Program-made: the position numbers and the translations under genes | Assembly (NCBI RefSeq): GCF_900142295.1 | Contig: NZ_FSRL01000001.1 | Span: 1,178,001-1,242,000, forward strand | From: Vannielia litorea | GTDB taxonomy: Bacteria; Pseudomonadota; Alphaproteobacteria; Rhodobacterales; Rhodobacteraceae | Reading direction: 5' to 3' | DNA length: 64,000 nucleotides | Notes under the pieces: generated by a model | Seen by the model: only the letters and a program-made list of their open reading frames with translations | What the model was told of the DNA's origin: nothing | Databases searched by the model: none | Shown here: piece after piece, positions 34,837-45,097 of the stretch | Numbering within the stretch: the first letter of the stretch is position 1 | Layout of the letters: each line of letters starts with the position of its first letter

Positions 34837-35265
34837 TCAGGCGATCTCGACCAGTTCGACGTCGAAGGTGAGGGCCTTGCCGGCGAGCGGGTGGTTGGTG
34901 TCGAGCATCACGTGCTCCTCGGTCACCTCGACCACGGTGACGGGCATGACCTGGCCCTGCGCGGTTTGCACCTGCAGCTGGGTGCCGGGCTCGGTGGGGA
35001 TGTCGGCGGGGATGGAGGCGCGTTCGACGGCCTGCACGCGGTCGGGCTGGTGCTCGCCGTAGGCCTCGGCGGGCTCGACGCGGACGGAGCGCTTTTCGCC
35101 CACCGCCATGCCGGTGACGCCGGCGTCGAGGCCGGGGATGATCTGGCCGGCGCCGAGCTCGAAGGTCAGCGGGTCGCGGCCCTCGGAGCTGTCGAAGACG
35201 GTGCCGTCGTCGAGCGTGCCCTTGTAGTGCATGTGCAGCGTGTCGCCCGGTTTGGCCTGGGTCAT
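34837..35265 (-). CDS. FKBP-type peptidyl-prolyl cis-trans isomerase, SlyD-like
   Basis: The 142-residue protein has the short FKBP/SlyD layout. GDTLHMHYKGTLDDGTVFDS lies at the N-terminus, PLTFELGAGQIIPGLDAGVTGM holds the prolyl-isomerase active-site segment, and GEKRSVRVEPAEAYGEH precedes the insert-in-flap (IF) domain (about residues 73-125). LDTNHPLAGKALTFDVELVEI closes the fold. The His/Cys-rich metal-binding tail of E. coli SlyD is absent. The ATG at 35265 has a GGACAT context; an upstream in-frame extension is not FKBP-like. It is a cytoplasmic chaperone and isomerase for proline-containing segments. Confidence 0.92.
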   Translation of the reverse strand: MTQAKPGDTLHMHYKGTLDDGTVFDSSEGRDPLTFELGAGQIIPGLDAGVTGMAVGEKRSVRVEPAEAYGEHQPDRVQAVERASIPADIPTEPGTQLQVQTAQGQVMPVTVVEVTEEHVMLDTNHPLAGKALTFDVELVEIA

Positions 35266-35379
35266 GGGGATGTCCTTTCGGGGGAGGGTGGGTTTGCCGG
35301 GGGCGCGTGATGCGGGCTGCCCGGATGTTGACAGGCAACCTCGCAAATGGGACCCGAATTGTAAACCGGGGCATGAAAA

Positions 35380-35409
35380 GGGCCCCTTCCGGCGGTGCGG
35401 AAGGGGCCC
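35380..35409 (-). terminator. Intrinsic terminator of the iron-binding-protein gene
   Basis: A perfect 12-base-pair stem GGGCCCCTTCCG/CGGAAGGGGCCC with loop GCGGTG lies downstream of the gene at 35455. On the minus strand it is followed by TTTTCATG. Confidence 0.8.
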
Positions 35410-35454
35410 GATGCTGTGGCGGACAGGGCCCGCCGGATGGGTGTGGTGGCCGGA

Positions 35455-36450
35455 TCAGCCGTCGTAGTCGACCTGCTCGATCAGCTTGATCGCATCGGGG
35501 CGCAGCTTGGCGAGGTCGACGAGGTCGGTGTCGTCGGGGGTGAACTCGCCCCAGCTGCGGACCAGCTCGGAGGCTTCGGTGCCGGGGCCGACGGGGTACT
35601 CGTTGTTCACCTCGGCATAGATTTCCTGCGCCTTGGAGGAGGCGAGGAATTCGATGAACTTCACCGCGTTGTCCTTGTTCGGGGCGGCCTTGGTCAGCGC
35701 CACGCCGGAGATGTTCACATGGGTGCCGCCGTTCTCGAAGGTGGGGAAGACGATGCGCACGCTCTCGGCCCATGGCACCTGCTCGGGGTCGGCCAGCATG
35801 GCGCCCATGTAGTAGGTGTTGCCGAGCGAGATGTCGCATTCGCCGGCCCAGATCGCCTTGACCTGCGCCCGGTCGTTGCCCTCGGGCTTGCGGGCGAGGT
35901 TGGCCTTGACGCCTTCGAGCCAGGTGCGGGTGTACTCTTCGCCGTGGTGGTGCAGCATCGCGGAGACCAGCGCCACGTTGTAATCATGCGTGCCGGAGCG
36001 GGTGCAGATGCGGCCTTTCCACTTGGGGTCGGCCAGGTCCTCGTAGGTGGTCACCTCGCCGTCGGCCACTCGGTCCTTGGAAGCGTAGACGATGCGGGCG
36101 CGGGTGGTGACGCCCCACCACTGGCCATCGGGGCCGTGGAGCGCGGCGGGCACGCTGTCGGTCAGGGTCTGGGAGGAGAGCGGCTGGGTGACGCCGGCCT
36201 CGACCAGCTCGTTCAGCCGGGCGATGTCGACGGTCAGCACCACGTCGGCGGGCGAGCGGTCGCCCTCGGCCTGGAGGCGCTCGACCATGCCCTCGTTGAG
36301 GAAGGCGACGTTGACGTCGATCCCGGTCTCGGCGGTGAAAGCCTCGGTCAGGGGCGCGATCAGCTCGGGCTGGCGGTAGGAATAGACGTTGATCTCGTCG
36401 GCCATGGCCGGGACGGCAGTGGCGACAAGGGCGAGGGTGGTGCGGAACAT
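35455..36450 (-). CDS. Fe(III) ABC transporter substrate-binding protein (FbpA/AfuA type)
   Basis: The 331-residue product has a short Sec signal (TTLALVATAVPAMA) and a mature start DEINVYSYRQPELIAPLTEAF, the hallmark of class II iron-binding proteins. Later features include GDRSPADVVLTVDIARL, WWGVTTRARIVYA, KWKGRICTRSG, WAGECDISLGNTYYMGA (paired tyrosines that ligate iron) and VNISGVALTKAAPNKDNA. It captures ferric iron in the periplasm. No permease or ATPase gene is adjacent, so this is an orphan binding protein that must share a transporter encoded elsewhere. A sigma70-like promoter lies just upstream and a terminator follows. Confidence 0.9.
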   Translation of the reverse strand: MFRTTLALVATAVPAMADEINVYSYRQPELIAPLTEAFTAETGIDVNVAFLNEGMVERLQAEGDRSPADVVLTVDIARLNELVEAGVTQPLSSQTLTDSVPAALHGPDGQWWGVTTRARIVYASKDRVADGEVTTYEDLADPKWKGRICTRSGTHDYNVALVSAMLHHHGEEYTRTWLEGVKANLARKPEGNDRAQVKAIWAGECDISLGNTYYMGAMLADPEQVPWAESVRIVFPTFENGGTHVNISGVALTKAAPNKDNAVKFIEFLASSKAQEIYAEVNNEYPVGPGTEASELVRSWGEFTPDDTDLVDLAKLRPDAIKLIEQVDYDG

Positions 36451-36477
36451 GGGAACCTCCTGTTGGTGCTGGGCGGC

Positions 36478-36506
36478 GTTAAACCTGAGTCTTTTGCTTG
36501 GGTCAA
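36478..36506 (-). promoter_or_regulatory. Candidate sigma70-type promoter of the iron-binding-protein gene
   Basis: On the minus strand, TTGACC (36501-36506) and TTTAAC (36478-36483) are separated by 17 bases, and AACAGGAGG lies before the ATG. A nearby iron-regulator box was not identified. Confidence 0.45.
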
Positions 36507-36559
36507 TGGGCGAGTTTTTTTATCGGGTATAAATGCACGGTGGCGCGGGCAAGGGGGAA

Positions 36560-36613
36560 GCGCCGCGCATGCGAGGCGCCCACCCACCCGCCCCGCCTCG
36601 CCATGCGCGGCGC
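36560..36613. repeat. Long imperfect inverted repeat downstream of mazG
   Basis: The arms are 36560-36578 (GCGCCGCGCATGCGAGGCG) and 36594-36613. They match throughout except for one extra base, with a 15-base C-rich loop. A second small hairpin, GTTTTC/GAAAAC, lies at 36678-36694 next to the mazG stop, in a sequence context that recurs in many Rhodobacteraceae intergenic regions (from memory). Possible functions are transcription termination or mRNA stabilisation. Confidence 0.6.
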
Positions 36614-36708
36614 GCAAGGGCCGGCGTCGGTTGGCGTGCGAGGTCGGAGTGGGGGGCAGCCCCACACCCCCGGGGATGTTTTCGGCAAGAAAACTTGGGG
36701 CGGGCGGG

Positions 36709-37530
36709 CTATTCGGCGCGTTTCGCGGCCGTCCAGAGGGCGTCCATCTCCTCGAGGCTGGCCTCGGAAGGCGTGCGGCCCCCGGCGGCCAGCGCATCCT
36801 CGATGGCGGCGAACCGGCGGGTGAACTTGGCGTTGGTGCGGCGCAGCGCGGCCTCCGGGTCCACGCCCTTGTGACGGGCGAGGTTGGTGAGGACGAAGAG
36901 CAGGTCGCCCATCTCGTCTTCCAGCGCGTCCGCGTCGCCCTCGGCCTCGGCCAGCTCGGCGGCCTCCTCCTGCAGCTTGGCGAGCACGTCCTTCACATCG
37001 GTCCAGTCGAAACCGACGCGGGCGGCGCGCTTTTGCAGCTTGAGGGCGCGGGTGAGGGCGGGCAGGCCAAGGGCGACGCCGTCGAGCGTGCGGGTCTCGC
37101 CCTTCAATTCGCGTTCGGCGGCCTTTTGCCGCTCCCAGTCCAGGGTTTGCTGCTCGGCCGACTTGTCGCGGGACTCATCGCCGAAGATGTGCGGGTGGCG
37201 GCTGACCATCTTGTCGGCGACGTTGCGGGCGATGGAGGCGAAGGTGAAGTGGCCGTCTTCCTTTCCCATCTGGGCGAAGTAGACGGCTTGCAGCAGCAGG
37301 TCGCCCAACTCGCCCTCGAGCTCGCCCCAGGCCCGGCGCTCGATGGCATCGGCCACCTCGTGGGCCTCCTCGATGGTATAGGGGGCGATGGTGGAATAGG
37401 TCTGCTCGATGTCCCAGGGGCAGCCCCGCTCGGGGTCGCGCAGGCAGGCCATGATGGCGAGAAGCCGCTGCATCTGGCGGGCGTCGTCTTCCGTGGCGTC
37501 GAAAATCAGCGGGTCTGTCGGGTCGGCCAT
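36709..37530 (-). CDS. mazG: Nucleoside triphosphate pyrophosphohydrolase MazG
   Basis: The 273-residue protein has two MazG domains in tandem, as in the E. coli housekeeping enzyme. The first contains CLRDPERGCPWDIEQTYSTI, YTIEEAHEVADAIE and GELEGELGDLLLQAVYFAQM with the metal-binding E-x-x-E...E-x-x-D pattern. The second contains KLQEEAAELAEAEGDADALE and DEMGDLLFVLTNLARH. It hydrolyses NTPs to NMP and pyrophosphate, cleaning damaged nucleotides and modulating stress signalling. The ATG at 37530 begins MADPTDPLIF; the long open frame upstream is antisense to the M20 gene and not real. Confidence 0.95.
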   Translation of the reverse strand: MADPTDPLIFDATEDDARQMQRLLAIMACLRDPERGCPWDIEQTYSTIAPYTIEEAHEVADAIERRAWGELEGELGDLLLQAVYFAQMGKEDGHFTFASIARNVADKMVSRHPHIFGDESRDKSAEQQTLDWERQKAAERELKGETRTLDGVALGLPALTRALKLQKRAARVGFDWTDVKDVLAKLQEEAAELAEAEGDADALEDEMGDLLFVLTNLARHKGVDPEAALRRTNAKFTRRFAAIEDALAAGGRTPSEASLEEMDALWTAAKRAE

Positions 37531-37590
37531 TGAAGGTGGGCTCCGGATCGGATTTGGTGGCAGTCGTCCCGCGAGAAGGAACCCCAGCCC

Positions 37591-38760
37591 ATGCCCATCG
37601 TCAACCGCATCGCCGGCTATGCCGAAGAGATGACCGCCTGGCGGCGGCATATCCACAGGCATCCCGAGCTGGGATTCGACTGCCACGAGACGGCGGGATT
37701 CGTGGCGGAGCGGCTGCGGGACTTCGGGGTGGACGAGATCCATGAAGGGATCGCGCAGAGCGGGCTGGTGGCGCTGATTCACGGCAAGGGGCAGAGCAAG
37801 CGGCGGCTTGGCCTGCGGGCGGACATGGACGCGCTGCCGATCGAGGAGGCGACGGGGGCGGAGCATGCCAGCACGGTTCCCGGCAAGATGCATGCCTGCG
37901 GCCATGACGGCCATACGACGATGCTGCTGGGCGCGGCGAAGTACCTCGCCGAGACCCGCAACTTTGCCGGCACGGTGGCGCTGATCTTCCAGCCCGCCGA
38001 AGAGAATGGCGCGGGCGGGGAGGCCATGGTCAAGGCCGGGATCATGGACCGGTTCGGGATTACCGAGGTTTATGGCATCCACAATGCGCCGGGCATGGGC
38101 GAGGGCGAATTTCTGACCACGCCGGGGCCGATTCTGGCGGCGGTGGACAGCTGGGAGGTGACGGTGAAGGGCGTGGGCGGCCACGGCGCGATGCCGCACC
38201 AGACGCGCGACCCGATCGTGGCGGCGGTGGGGATCGTCAGCGCGGTCAACACCATCGTCAGCCGCAACCACTACGCGATGGAGGAGCTTGTCGTCAGCGT
38301 GACGCAGATCCATGCGGGCAGCGCCGACAACATCATCCCGGACTCTGCCTGGATCAACGGGACGGTGCGCACGCTTCAGCCCGAGGTGCGCGAGATGGTC
38401 CGGCGGCGGTTGGCGGAGATCGTGGCCGGGCAGGCGGCGGCCTACGGGGTCGAGGCCGAGCTGGTCTATCACGAGGGCTACCCGGCGACGGTGAACACCC
38501 CGGAGAACGCGGGCTTTGCCGCCGATGTCGCCGAGGAGATCAGCGGAGAGGGCCGGGTCGAGCGCGAGGGCACAGCCGAGATGGGGGCCGAGGATTTTTC
38601 CTACATGCTGGAGGCGCGGCCGGGGGCGTTTCTGTTTCTGGGCCAGGGCGAGGGGGCCTCGCTCCATCATCCGAAGTATGATTTCAACGACAAGGTGGCG
38701 CCGGTGGGAGCCAGCTTCTTTGCCCGGCTGGTCGAGCGGGCGCAGCCGGTGGAGGCCTGA
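37591..38760 (+). CDS. M20 family metallopeptidase / amidohydrolase (hippurate hydrolase-like)
   Basis: The 389-residue product has the M20D pattern. WRRHIHRHPELGFDCHETA lies near residues 18-36, LRADMDALPIEEATG and the metal-binding MHACGHDGHTTMLLGAAKYL follow, and then come FQPAEENGAGGEAMVKAG (catalytic Glu pair), a GVGGHGAMPH dimerisation-domain motif and GAEDFSYML near the C-terminus. Such enzymes hydrolyse N-acyl amino acids, hippurate or indole-acetyl conjugates. It is divergent from mazG (60-base gap) and ends four bases before the ureohydrolase gene, so the two likely form an operon. The combination suggests catabolism of an acylated or guanidino amino compound. Confidence 0.92.
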   Translation: MPIVNRIAGYAEEMTAWRRHIHRHPELGFDCHETAGFVAERLRDFGVDEIHEGIAQSGLVALIHGKGQSKRRLGLRADMDALPIEEATGAEHASTVPGKMHACGHDGHTTMLLGAAKYLAETRNFAGTVALIFQPAEENGAGGEAMVKAGIMDRFGITEVYGIHNAPGMGEGEFLTTPGPILAAVDSWEVTVKGVGGHGAMPHQTRDPIVAAVGIVSAVNTIVSRNHYAMEELVVSVTQIHAGSADNIIPDSAWINGTVRTLQPEVREMVRRRLAEIVAGQAAAYGVEAELVYHEGYPATVNTPENAGFAADVAEEISGEGRVEREGTAEMGAEDFSYMLEARPGAFLFLGQGEGASLHHPKYDFNDKVAPVGASFFARLVERAQPVEA

Positions 38761-38763
38761 CAT

Positions 38764-39726
38764 ATGGCTTTGGAAGATGCAAAGACACAGGTGGATCAAG
38801 CCTTTACGCGAGAAACTTCACGCGGGGCGAGCTTTGAGAACACCTTTGGCGGGGCGACGAGCTTCTTGCGGCGACGCTACACGAAGGACCTGGCTGGCTA
38901 TGACCTCGCGGTGACTGGCGTGCCCTTTGACCAGGCGGTGACCAACCGGACCGGCACGCGGTTCGGCCCGCGGGCGATCCGGGAGGCGAGCACGCTCCAG
39001 CCCTACGACCCGCCCTATGGCTGGGATTACGACCCGCTGGAGGAGCTGGCGATTGCCGACTACGGCGACCTGGCCTTCGATTATGCCAAGGTCTGGGAGT
39101 TTCCGGCCGCTCTGGAGGCTCATGTGGCCGGCATTCTCGACGCGGGCTGCGGGTGCATCACGTTGGGGGGCGATCACTCGATCACCCTGCCGATCCTGCG
39201 CGCCCACGCCAAGAAGCACGGGCCGCTGGCCTACATCCAGTTCGACGCCCACACCGACACCTGGGTGGATGACGACGCCGAGCGGATCGACCACGGCACC
39301 TTTGCCTACAAGGCGGTGAAGGAAGGACTGATCGACGTGACGCACGCGGTGCAGGTGGGCATCCGCACGGTCAACCCCGACACGATGGGGATCCAGATCG
39401 TCGATGCGCCGGAGGTGCATGACATCGGGCCGCAGGCGGTGGCGCAGATGGTGCGCGAGCGGGTGGGCGACCGGCCCTGCTATCTCAGTTTCGACATCGA
39501 CGGCCTGGACCCGGCCTTTGCGCCGGGCACGGGCACGCCGGTCTGGGGCGGGCTGAGCTCGGCCCAGGCGGCGGCGATCCTGCGCGGGCTGGCGGGGATC
39601 AACCTTGTCGGCGGCGACGTGGTGGAGGTGAGCCCGCCCTTCGACCATGCGGGCATCACCGCCGTGGCGGGGGCGCATGTGGCGATGGAGCTGATCTGCC
39701 TCTGGGGCGCCGGGCGGCGCGGCTGA
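38764..39726 (+). CDS. speB: Agmatinase-family ureohydrolase
   Basis: The 320-residue protein has all dinuclear manganese motifs: GGDHSITLPI (His), FDAHTDTW (Asp-x-His-x-Asp) and SFDIDGLDPAFAPGTGTPV (Asp-x-Asp), plus TRFGPRAIREAS in the N-terminal region. It hydrolyses a guanidino compound to urea and an amine. Agmatine is the default, but guanidinobutyrate, guanidinopropionate or guanidine cannot be excluded from sequence, so the gene symbol is provisional. It follows the M20 hydrolase by three bases. Confidence 0.85.
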   Translation: MALEDAKTQVDQAFTRETSRGASFENTFGGATSFLRRRYTKDLAGYDLAVTGVPFDQAVTNRTGTRFGPRAIREASTLQPYDPPYGWDYDPLEELAIADYGDLAFDYAKVWEFPAALEAHVAGILDAGCGCITLGGDHSITLPILRAHAKKHGPLAYIQFDAHTDTWVDDDAERIDHGTFAYKAVKEGLIDVTHAVQVGIRTVNPDTMGIQIVDAPEVHDIGPQAVAQMVRERVGDRPCYLSFDIDGLDPAFAPGTGTPVWGGLSSAQAAAILRGLAGINLVGGDVVEVSPPFDHAGITAVAGAHVAMELICLWGAGRRG

Positions 39727-39786
39727 GCGCAAGGGCGGGGCGCGTTTCCCGCCGCGAAAATGTGGCGCGGCCACGGGGAGAGAGAG

Positions 39787-40158
39787 ATGTTCAAGACGAC
39801 TGTGACGGCCTGGCTGGTGCGGCTGGCGATCACCTGGGTGGGCGCGGGCCTCATCGCATTCCTGGTGGCCGACTACGTGTTGCGCCAGAACGTGGACGCG
39901 GTGGGCGCGGCGATGGGCGAGGTGGGCGCGGGCGTGGCCCGGATCGAGACCGGGCTGGCCGGGCAGGGCGCCGAGATCGCCGCGCTGAAGGCCGCACTGG
40001 CGGCGCAGGCCGAGGAGATCGCGGCCCTGGCCGGGGCGGGGGCTTCGCCGGCCCAGGACGTGTCGCCCGAGGCGGAGGCGGATGCGCCGGCGCCGGTGGA
40101 AGAGACGGGCGCGCGCGAAGAGCCGGCGGAGGAACCGGCGGCACCGGCCTCGGAATAG
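39787..40158 (+). CDS. Small membrane-anchored protein with coiled coil and acidic tail
   Basis: The 123-residue product starts with one membrane helix (WLVRLAITWVGAGLIAFLVADY, about residues 9-30). An alanine-rich predicted coiled coil (MGEVGAGVARIETGLAGQGA, then AALKAALAAQAEEIAALAG) follows. The tail from about residue 85 is rich in Glu, Pro and Ala. No family was recognised. GGAGAGAG lies before the ATG. It sits between the ureohydrolase and nuoF; in related bacteria small proteins occupy the corresponding places inside nuo operons, so a link to complex I is possible but unproven. Confidence 0.65.
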   Translation: MFKTTVTAWLVRLAITWVGAGLIAFLVADYVLRQNVDAVGAAMGEVGAGVARIETGLAGQGAEIAALKAALAAQAEEIAALAGAGASPAQDVSPEAEADAPAPVEETGAREEPAEEPAAPASE

Positions 40159-40266
40159 GGGCCTCTTCCGGCGTCGCCTTGCGCCGGTCTGGCGGCACTT
40201 CGCACTTTCAAATGCCGGGGGCATCCGCTATCTCCCGGGGTGCGAAGCCGAATTTGGAGCCAGCCC

Positions 40267-41549
<1,283 letters not shown>

Positions 41550-41553
<4 letters not shown>

Positions 41554-41843
41554 GCGGAACCCTCGTTCTGGCCGCGCAGGCCATCGGCATGGTTTCGGCC
41601 CTGATCCTTTCGGGCGCCATTGCGCTCGTAGCGCTGCGCGCCGGCCTCGGCATGGGCGTTGCGGTCGGGGTCGGGCTGGGGATGCTCGTGCTGGGCCTCG
41701 TGGTGCCCTACGCGCTGCGGACCGTGGGCTTCTCGCTCGGGCTTCCGCCTGAAGTCTACATCTTTGCCTATCCGGTCTGCGGGCTCCTGTCGTCGATCCT
41801 TGCCCTTGTCGTCGCGCTGGTGAGCTGGCCGCGCCCGCAGTAG
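41550..41843 (+). CDS. Small membrane protein in the nuo operon
   Basis: The 97-residue product starts at GTG 41550, overlapping the nuoF stop by four bases. It has about three hydrophobic segments: [39 protein letters not shown] and [20 protein letters not shown]. No family was recognised. Its coupling to nuoF argues that it is expressed with complex I. It might be an assembly or lineage-specific accessory protein (inference). Confidence 0.65.
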
Positions 41844-41999
41844 CGGTAAACCGCCGAACTTCATGAAAATCAAGGACATGTGAGGGTCTGTCAGTGGATG
41901 ACAGTCCCCTTGTTATTGCATAGCGGCAGGGGCCGACCCATCTGGGAACCCAAGCCCGAGGTGCGGAATGTGCCCGGCAGGACAGAGAAGGTGAACGTG

Positions 42000-42416
42000 A
42001 TGACACATGCAGGCAAGATGCTGGCGGGCGCGGTGGTGACGGTGATGCTGGCGCTGGGATTCTCCGGCGCCGCGGCCGCGAAATCGCTCGCCGACAGCAG
42101 AGCGGTGACCGGCGGGCTGATCTCGGTGGGGATCGCGCTGGAAGTGGCCGAGAAATGCCCGGAGATCTCCACCCGGACGATCAAGGGCTACAGTTTTCTC
42201 AACAGCCTGAAGAGCCAGGCCCGCAAGGAAGGCTTCAGCGATGCGGAGATCGAAGCCTATGTCGACGACAAGGCCGAGAAGGAAAAGCTGATCGCCAAGG
42301 CGCGCGCCTACATGAAGTCGAAGGGCGTGGATGGAAGCACCGCGAGCTATTGCAAGCTGGGCCGCGAGGAGATCGCCGCGAACACCCAGGCGGGCGCGCT
42401 GATGCGGGCGCGGTGA
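42000..42416 (+). CDS. DUF5333-like secreted protein in the nuo operon
   Basis: The 138-residue protein has a Sec signal peptide (MLAGAVVTVMLALGFSGAAAA, cleaved near residue 27). A small helical periplasmic domain follows with cysteines at ALEVAEKCPEISTRTI and TASYCKLGREEI, which may form a disulfide. It resembles the DUF5333 proteins found inside nuo operons of Rhodobacteraceae (recognition from memory). The start at 42000 lies in a GTGAACGTGATG context, so GTG codons at 41991 and 41997 are alternatives. Function is unknown. Confidence 0.65.
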   Translation: MTHAGKMLAGAVVTVMLALGFSGAAAAKSLADSRAVTGGLISVGIALEVAEKCPEISTRTIKGYSFLNSLKSQARKEGFSDAEIEAYVDDKAEKEKLIAKARAYMKSKGVDGSTASYCKLGREEIAANTQAGALMRAR

Positions 42417-42601
42417 CACGGCCGGCCGCTGCAGCGCGGCGGTGCTGGTAAGGCTTGGCGCTTGTTAGGGATTTTTCGGGGACGTGAGGGTTGAAACTCA
42501 CCCCCCGGCACGCCTAAAAGAGCGCAGCATCACCCGGATGCGGCGCGGCGGGGTATGGGCCTTTTGCGAGCGCCCTTTCGGGGCAGCCAAGAGGGCCCCG
42601 C

Positions 42602-44629
42602 ATGAGCGACCTGCGCAAGATCATCATTGACGGACAGGAGATCGAGGTGGAGGGCGCGTTGACGCTCATCCAGGCCTGTGAACAGGCCGGGATCGAGGTT
42701 CCGCGATTCTGCTACCACGAGCGCCTGAGCATCGCTGGCAACTGCCGGATGTGCCTGGTGGAGGTTGTGGGCGGTCCGCCCAAGCCCGCCGCCAGCTGCG
42801 CCATGCAGGTCAAGGACCTGCGCCCCGGCCCCGAGGGCCAGCCGCCGGTGGTGAAGACCAATTCGCCGATGGTGAAGAAGGCCCGCGAGGGGGTGATGGA
42901 GTTTCTGCTCATCAACCACCCGCTCGACTGCCCGATCTGCGACCAGGGCGGCGAGTGCGACCTTCAGGACCAGGCGATGGCCTATGGGGTGGACTTCAGC
43001 CGCTACCGCGAGCCCAAGCGCGCCAGCGAAGACCTTGACCTCGGCCCGCTGGTCGAGACCCACATGACGCGCTGCATCAGCTGCACCCGGTGCGTGCGCT
43101 TCACCACCGAGGTGGCCGGGATCACCCAGATGGGCCAGACCGGGCGGGGCGAGGATGCGGAGATCACCTCCTATCTCGGCGAGACGCTCGACAGCGAGTT
43201 GCAGGGCAACATCATCGACCTCTGCCCGGTGGGGGCGCTGGTGAGCAAGCCCTATGCCTTCACCGCCCGGCCCTGGGAGCTGACCAAGACCGAATCCATC
43301 GACGTGATGGACGCGCTCGGCTCCAACATCCGGGTGGATGTGAAAGGCCGCGAAGTCATGCGGATCCTGCCCCGCAACCATGACGGGGTGAACGAGGAGT
43401 GGCTTTCGGACAAGAGCCGGTTCGTCTGGGACGGGCTGCGCCGCCAGCGGCTCGACAAGCCCTACATTCGCGAGGCCGGCAAGCTGCGGCCCGCCACCTG
43501 GGGCGAGGCGCTGGAGGCGGTCGCCGAGGCCAGCAAGGGCAAGAGGATCGCCGGGCTGGTGGGCGATCTCGCCCCCGTCGAGGCGGCCTTTGCGCTGAAG
43601 CAGCTGGTGGAGAGCCGGGGCGGCACCGTGGAGTGCCGGACCGACGGGGCGAAGCTGCCTGCGGGCAACCGGTCGGGTTACGTGGGCACTGCGCGCATCG
43701 AGGACATCGACACGGCCAACGGCATCCTGCTGATCGGGTGCAACCCGCGCAGCGAGGCGCCGGTGCTGAACGCGCGCATCCGCAAGGCCTGGCTCAACGG
43801 GGCGCAGGTTGGCGTGATCGGCGCGACAGCGGATCTGACCTACGGTGTGCATCACTTCGGGGCGGACCGCGCGGCGCTGGCCGAGCATGTCGAGCTGGCC
43901 CGGAGCGAGCCTGTCGAGGAGGGCGAGCGCGGCATCGTGATCGTGGGGCAGGGCGCCATCCGCGAGGCGGACGGTGCGGCCGTGCTGGCCGCCGCCATGG
44001 AGATCGCCACGGCCCGCCAGGCCAAGCTGCTGATCCTGCACACCGCCGCCTCGCGCGTGGGCGCGATGGACGTGGGCGCCGTCACCGAGGGTGGCATGGA
44101 GAAGGCGATGGAAGGGGCCGAGGTGGTGTGGAACCTCGGCGCCGACGAGGTCGAGATCGGGGAGGGGCCCTTCGTGATCTACCAGGGCAGCCACGGCGAC
44201 CGGGGCGCGCACCGCGCCGACGTGATCCTGCCGGCTGCCGCCTGGACCGAGGAGAACGGGCTCTTCGTGAACACCGAGGGCCGCCCGCAGCTGGCCTTCC
44301 GCGCGGGCTTCCCGCCGGGCGAGGCCAAGGAGAACTGGGCGATCCTGCGTGCCGCCTCGGCGGAGATGGAGGGCGAGGCCCAGTCCTGGAACAGCCTGGC
44401 GCAGCTGCGGCAGGCGCTGGTGGCGGAGGTGCCGCACCTGGCCGGGATCGACGCGGTGCCGGAGAATGCCTGGCAGCCGGAGCCTGCGGGCAAGCTCGGC
44501 AAGGCCAGTTTCGTGCCGGCGGTGAAGGACCACTACCTGACCAACCCGATCGCACGGGCCAGCCAGGTGATGGCGGAGCTTTCCGCCAACGCCAAGGCCC
44601 GCCGCGAAGCGCCGCTGGCGGCGGAGTAA
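42602..44629 (+). CDS. nuoG: NADH-quinone oxidoreductase subunit G
   Basis: The 675-residue large peripheral-arm subunit carries electrons from NuoF/E towards quinone. A [2Fe-2S] ferredoxin domain is seen in [20 protein letters not shown] (Cys37, Cys48, Cys51). The His-Cys3 [4Fe-4S] motif lies in [19 protein letters not shown], and the next [4Fe-4S] in [13 protein letters not shown]. The remainder is a molybdopterin-oxidoreductase-like domain lacking cofactor, as in the shorter (about 690-residue) alphaproteobacterial and mitochondrial 75-kDa form. It is followed six bases later by a GTG-started lipoprotein gene. Confidence 0.97.
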   Translation: MSDLRKIIIDGQEIEVEGALTLIQACEQAGIEVPRFCYHERLSIAGNCRMCLVEVVGGPPKPAASCAMQVKDLRPGPEGQPPVVKTNSPMVKKAREGVMEFLLINHPLDCPICDQGGECDLQDQAMAYGVDFSRYREPKRASEDLDLGPLVETHMTRCISCTRCVRFTTEVAGITQMGQTGRGEDAEITSYLGETLDSELQGNIIDLCPVGALVSKPYAFTARPWELTKTESIDVMDALGSNIRVDVKGREVMRILPRNHDGVNEEWLSDKSRFVWDGLRRQRLDKPYIREAGKLRPATWGEALEAVAEASKGKRIAGLVGDLAPVEAAFALKQLVESRGGTVECRTDGAKLPAGNRSGYVGTARIEDIDTANGILLIGCNPRSEAPVLNARIRKAWLNGAQVGVIGATADLTYGVHHFGADRAALAEHVELARSEPVEEGERGIVIVGQGAIREADGAAVLAAAMEIATARQAKLLILHTAASRVGAMDVGAVTEGGMEKAMEGAEVVWNLGADEVEIGEGPFVIYQGSHGDRGAHRADVILPAAAWTEENGLFVNTEGRPQLAFRAGFPPGEAKENWAILRAASAEMEGEAQSWNSLAQLRQALVAEVPHLAGIDAVPENAWQPEPAGKLGKASFVPAVKDHYLTNPIARASQVMAELSANAKARREAPLAAE

Positions 44630-44634
44630 CCCGG

Positions 44635-45084
44635 GTGCGCGCCACCTCGGCTCTTCTGGCGGCGGCCCTGCTCGCCGGGTGCTCGGGCGCGGGGCCCGAG
44701 GGGCATGGGCTGGCCTTCGACAACCCCGAGGGCGACGTGCTGCCCGAGGTGGTCAGCCGCCGGGCGCTGCCGTTCGACCCGGACTACAAGGGCATAGAGA
44801 CCCGGCTGCTCGATGGCGATCTGGTCAACTTCATCGTCGAGATGGAAGGCGCCCGCGACGAGGTGGACGTGGAGGAGTATGCCCTCTGCGCCGCCGCGCA
44901 ATACACCCTGATCCGGGGCTACGGATTCGTGCGGCACGTCCGCACGCGGGTCGCCGAAGAGGCTGGCCTTTGGCGGGCGGATGCTGTTTACACCATATCG
45001 CCAGCGCTCCCGAGCGGGCCAACCAATATCGACGCGGAAGTGACGGTAGAGGATTGCAAGTCTCGGGGCATACCCACGGTTTGA
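44635..45084 (+). CDS. Putative lipoprotein within the nuo operon
   Basis: The 149-residue product begins at GTG 44635, five bases after the nuoG stop. The signal peptide [14 protein letters not shown] ends in a lipobox. The mature part contains [20 protein letters not shown], a [20 protein letters not shown] region and [16 protein letters not shown] at the C-terminus, with cysteines that could pair. No family was recognised. It lies between nuoG and nuoH and is likely co-expressed with complex I. Confidence 0.6.
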   Translation: MRATSALLAAALLAGCSGAGPEGHGLAFDNPEGDVLPEVVSRRALPFDPDYKGIETRLLDGDLVNFIVEMEGARDEVDVEEYALCAAAQYTLIRGYGFVRHVRTRVAEEAGLWRADAVYTISPALPSGPTNIDAEVTVEDCKSRGIPTV

Positions 45085-45097
45085 GGACGTAAGGCAG

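Noticed and set aside
36498..36874. Plus-strand frames over the mazG 3' flank
   Set aside because: They coincide with a GC-rich inverted repeat and the antisense of mazG. The compositions are Arg/Gly/Pro-rich without domain signals.
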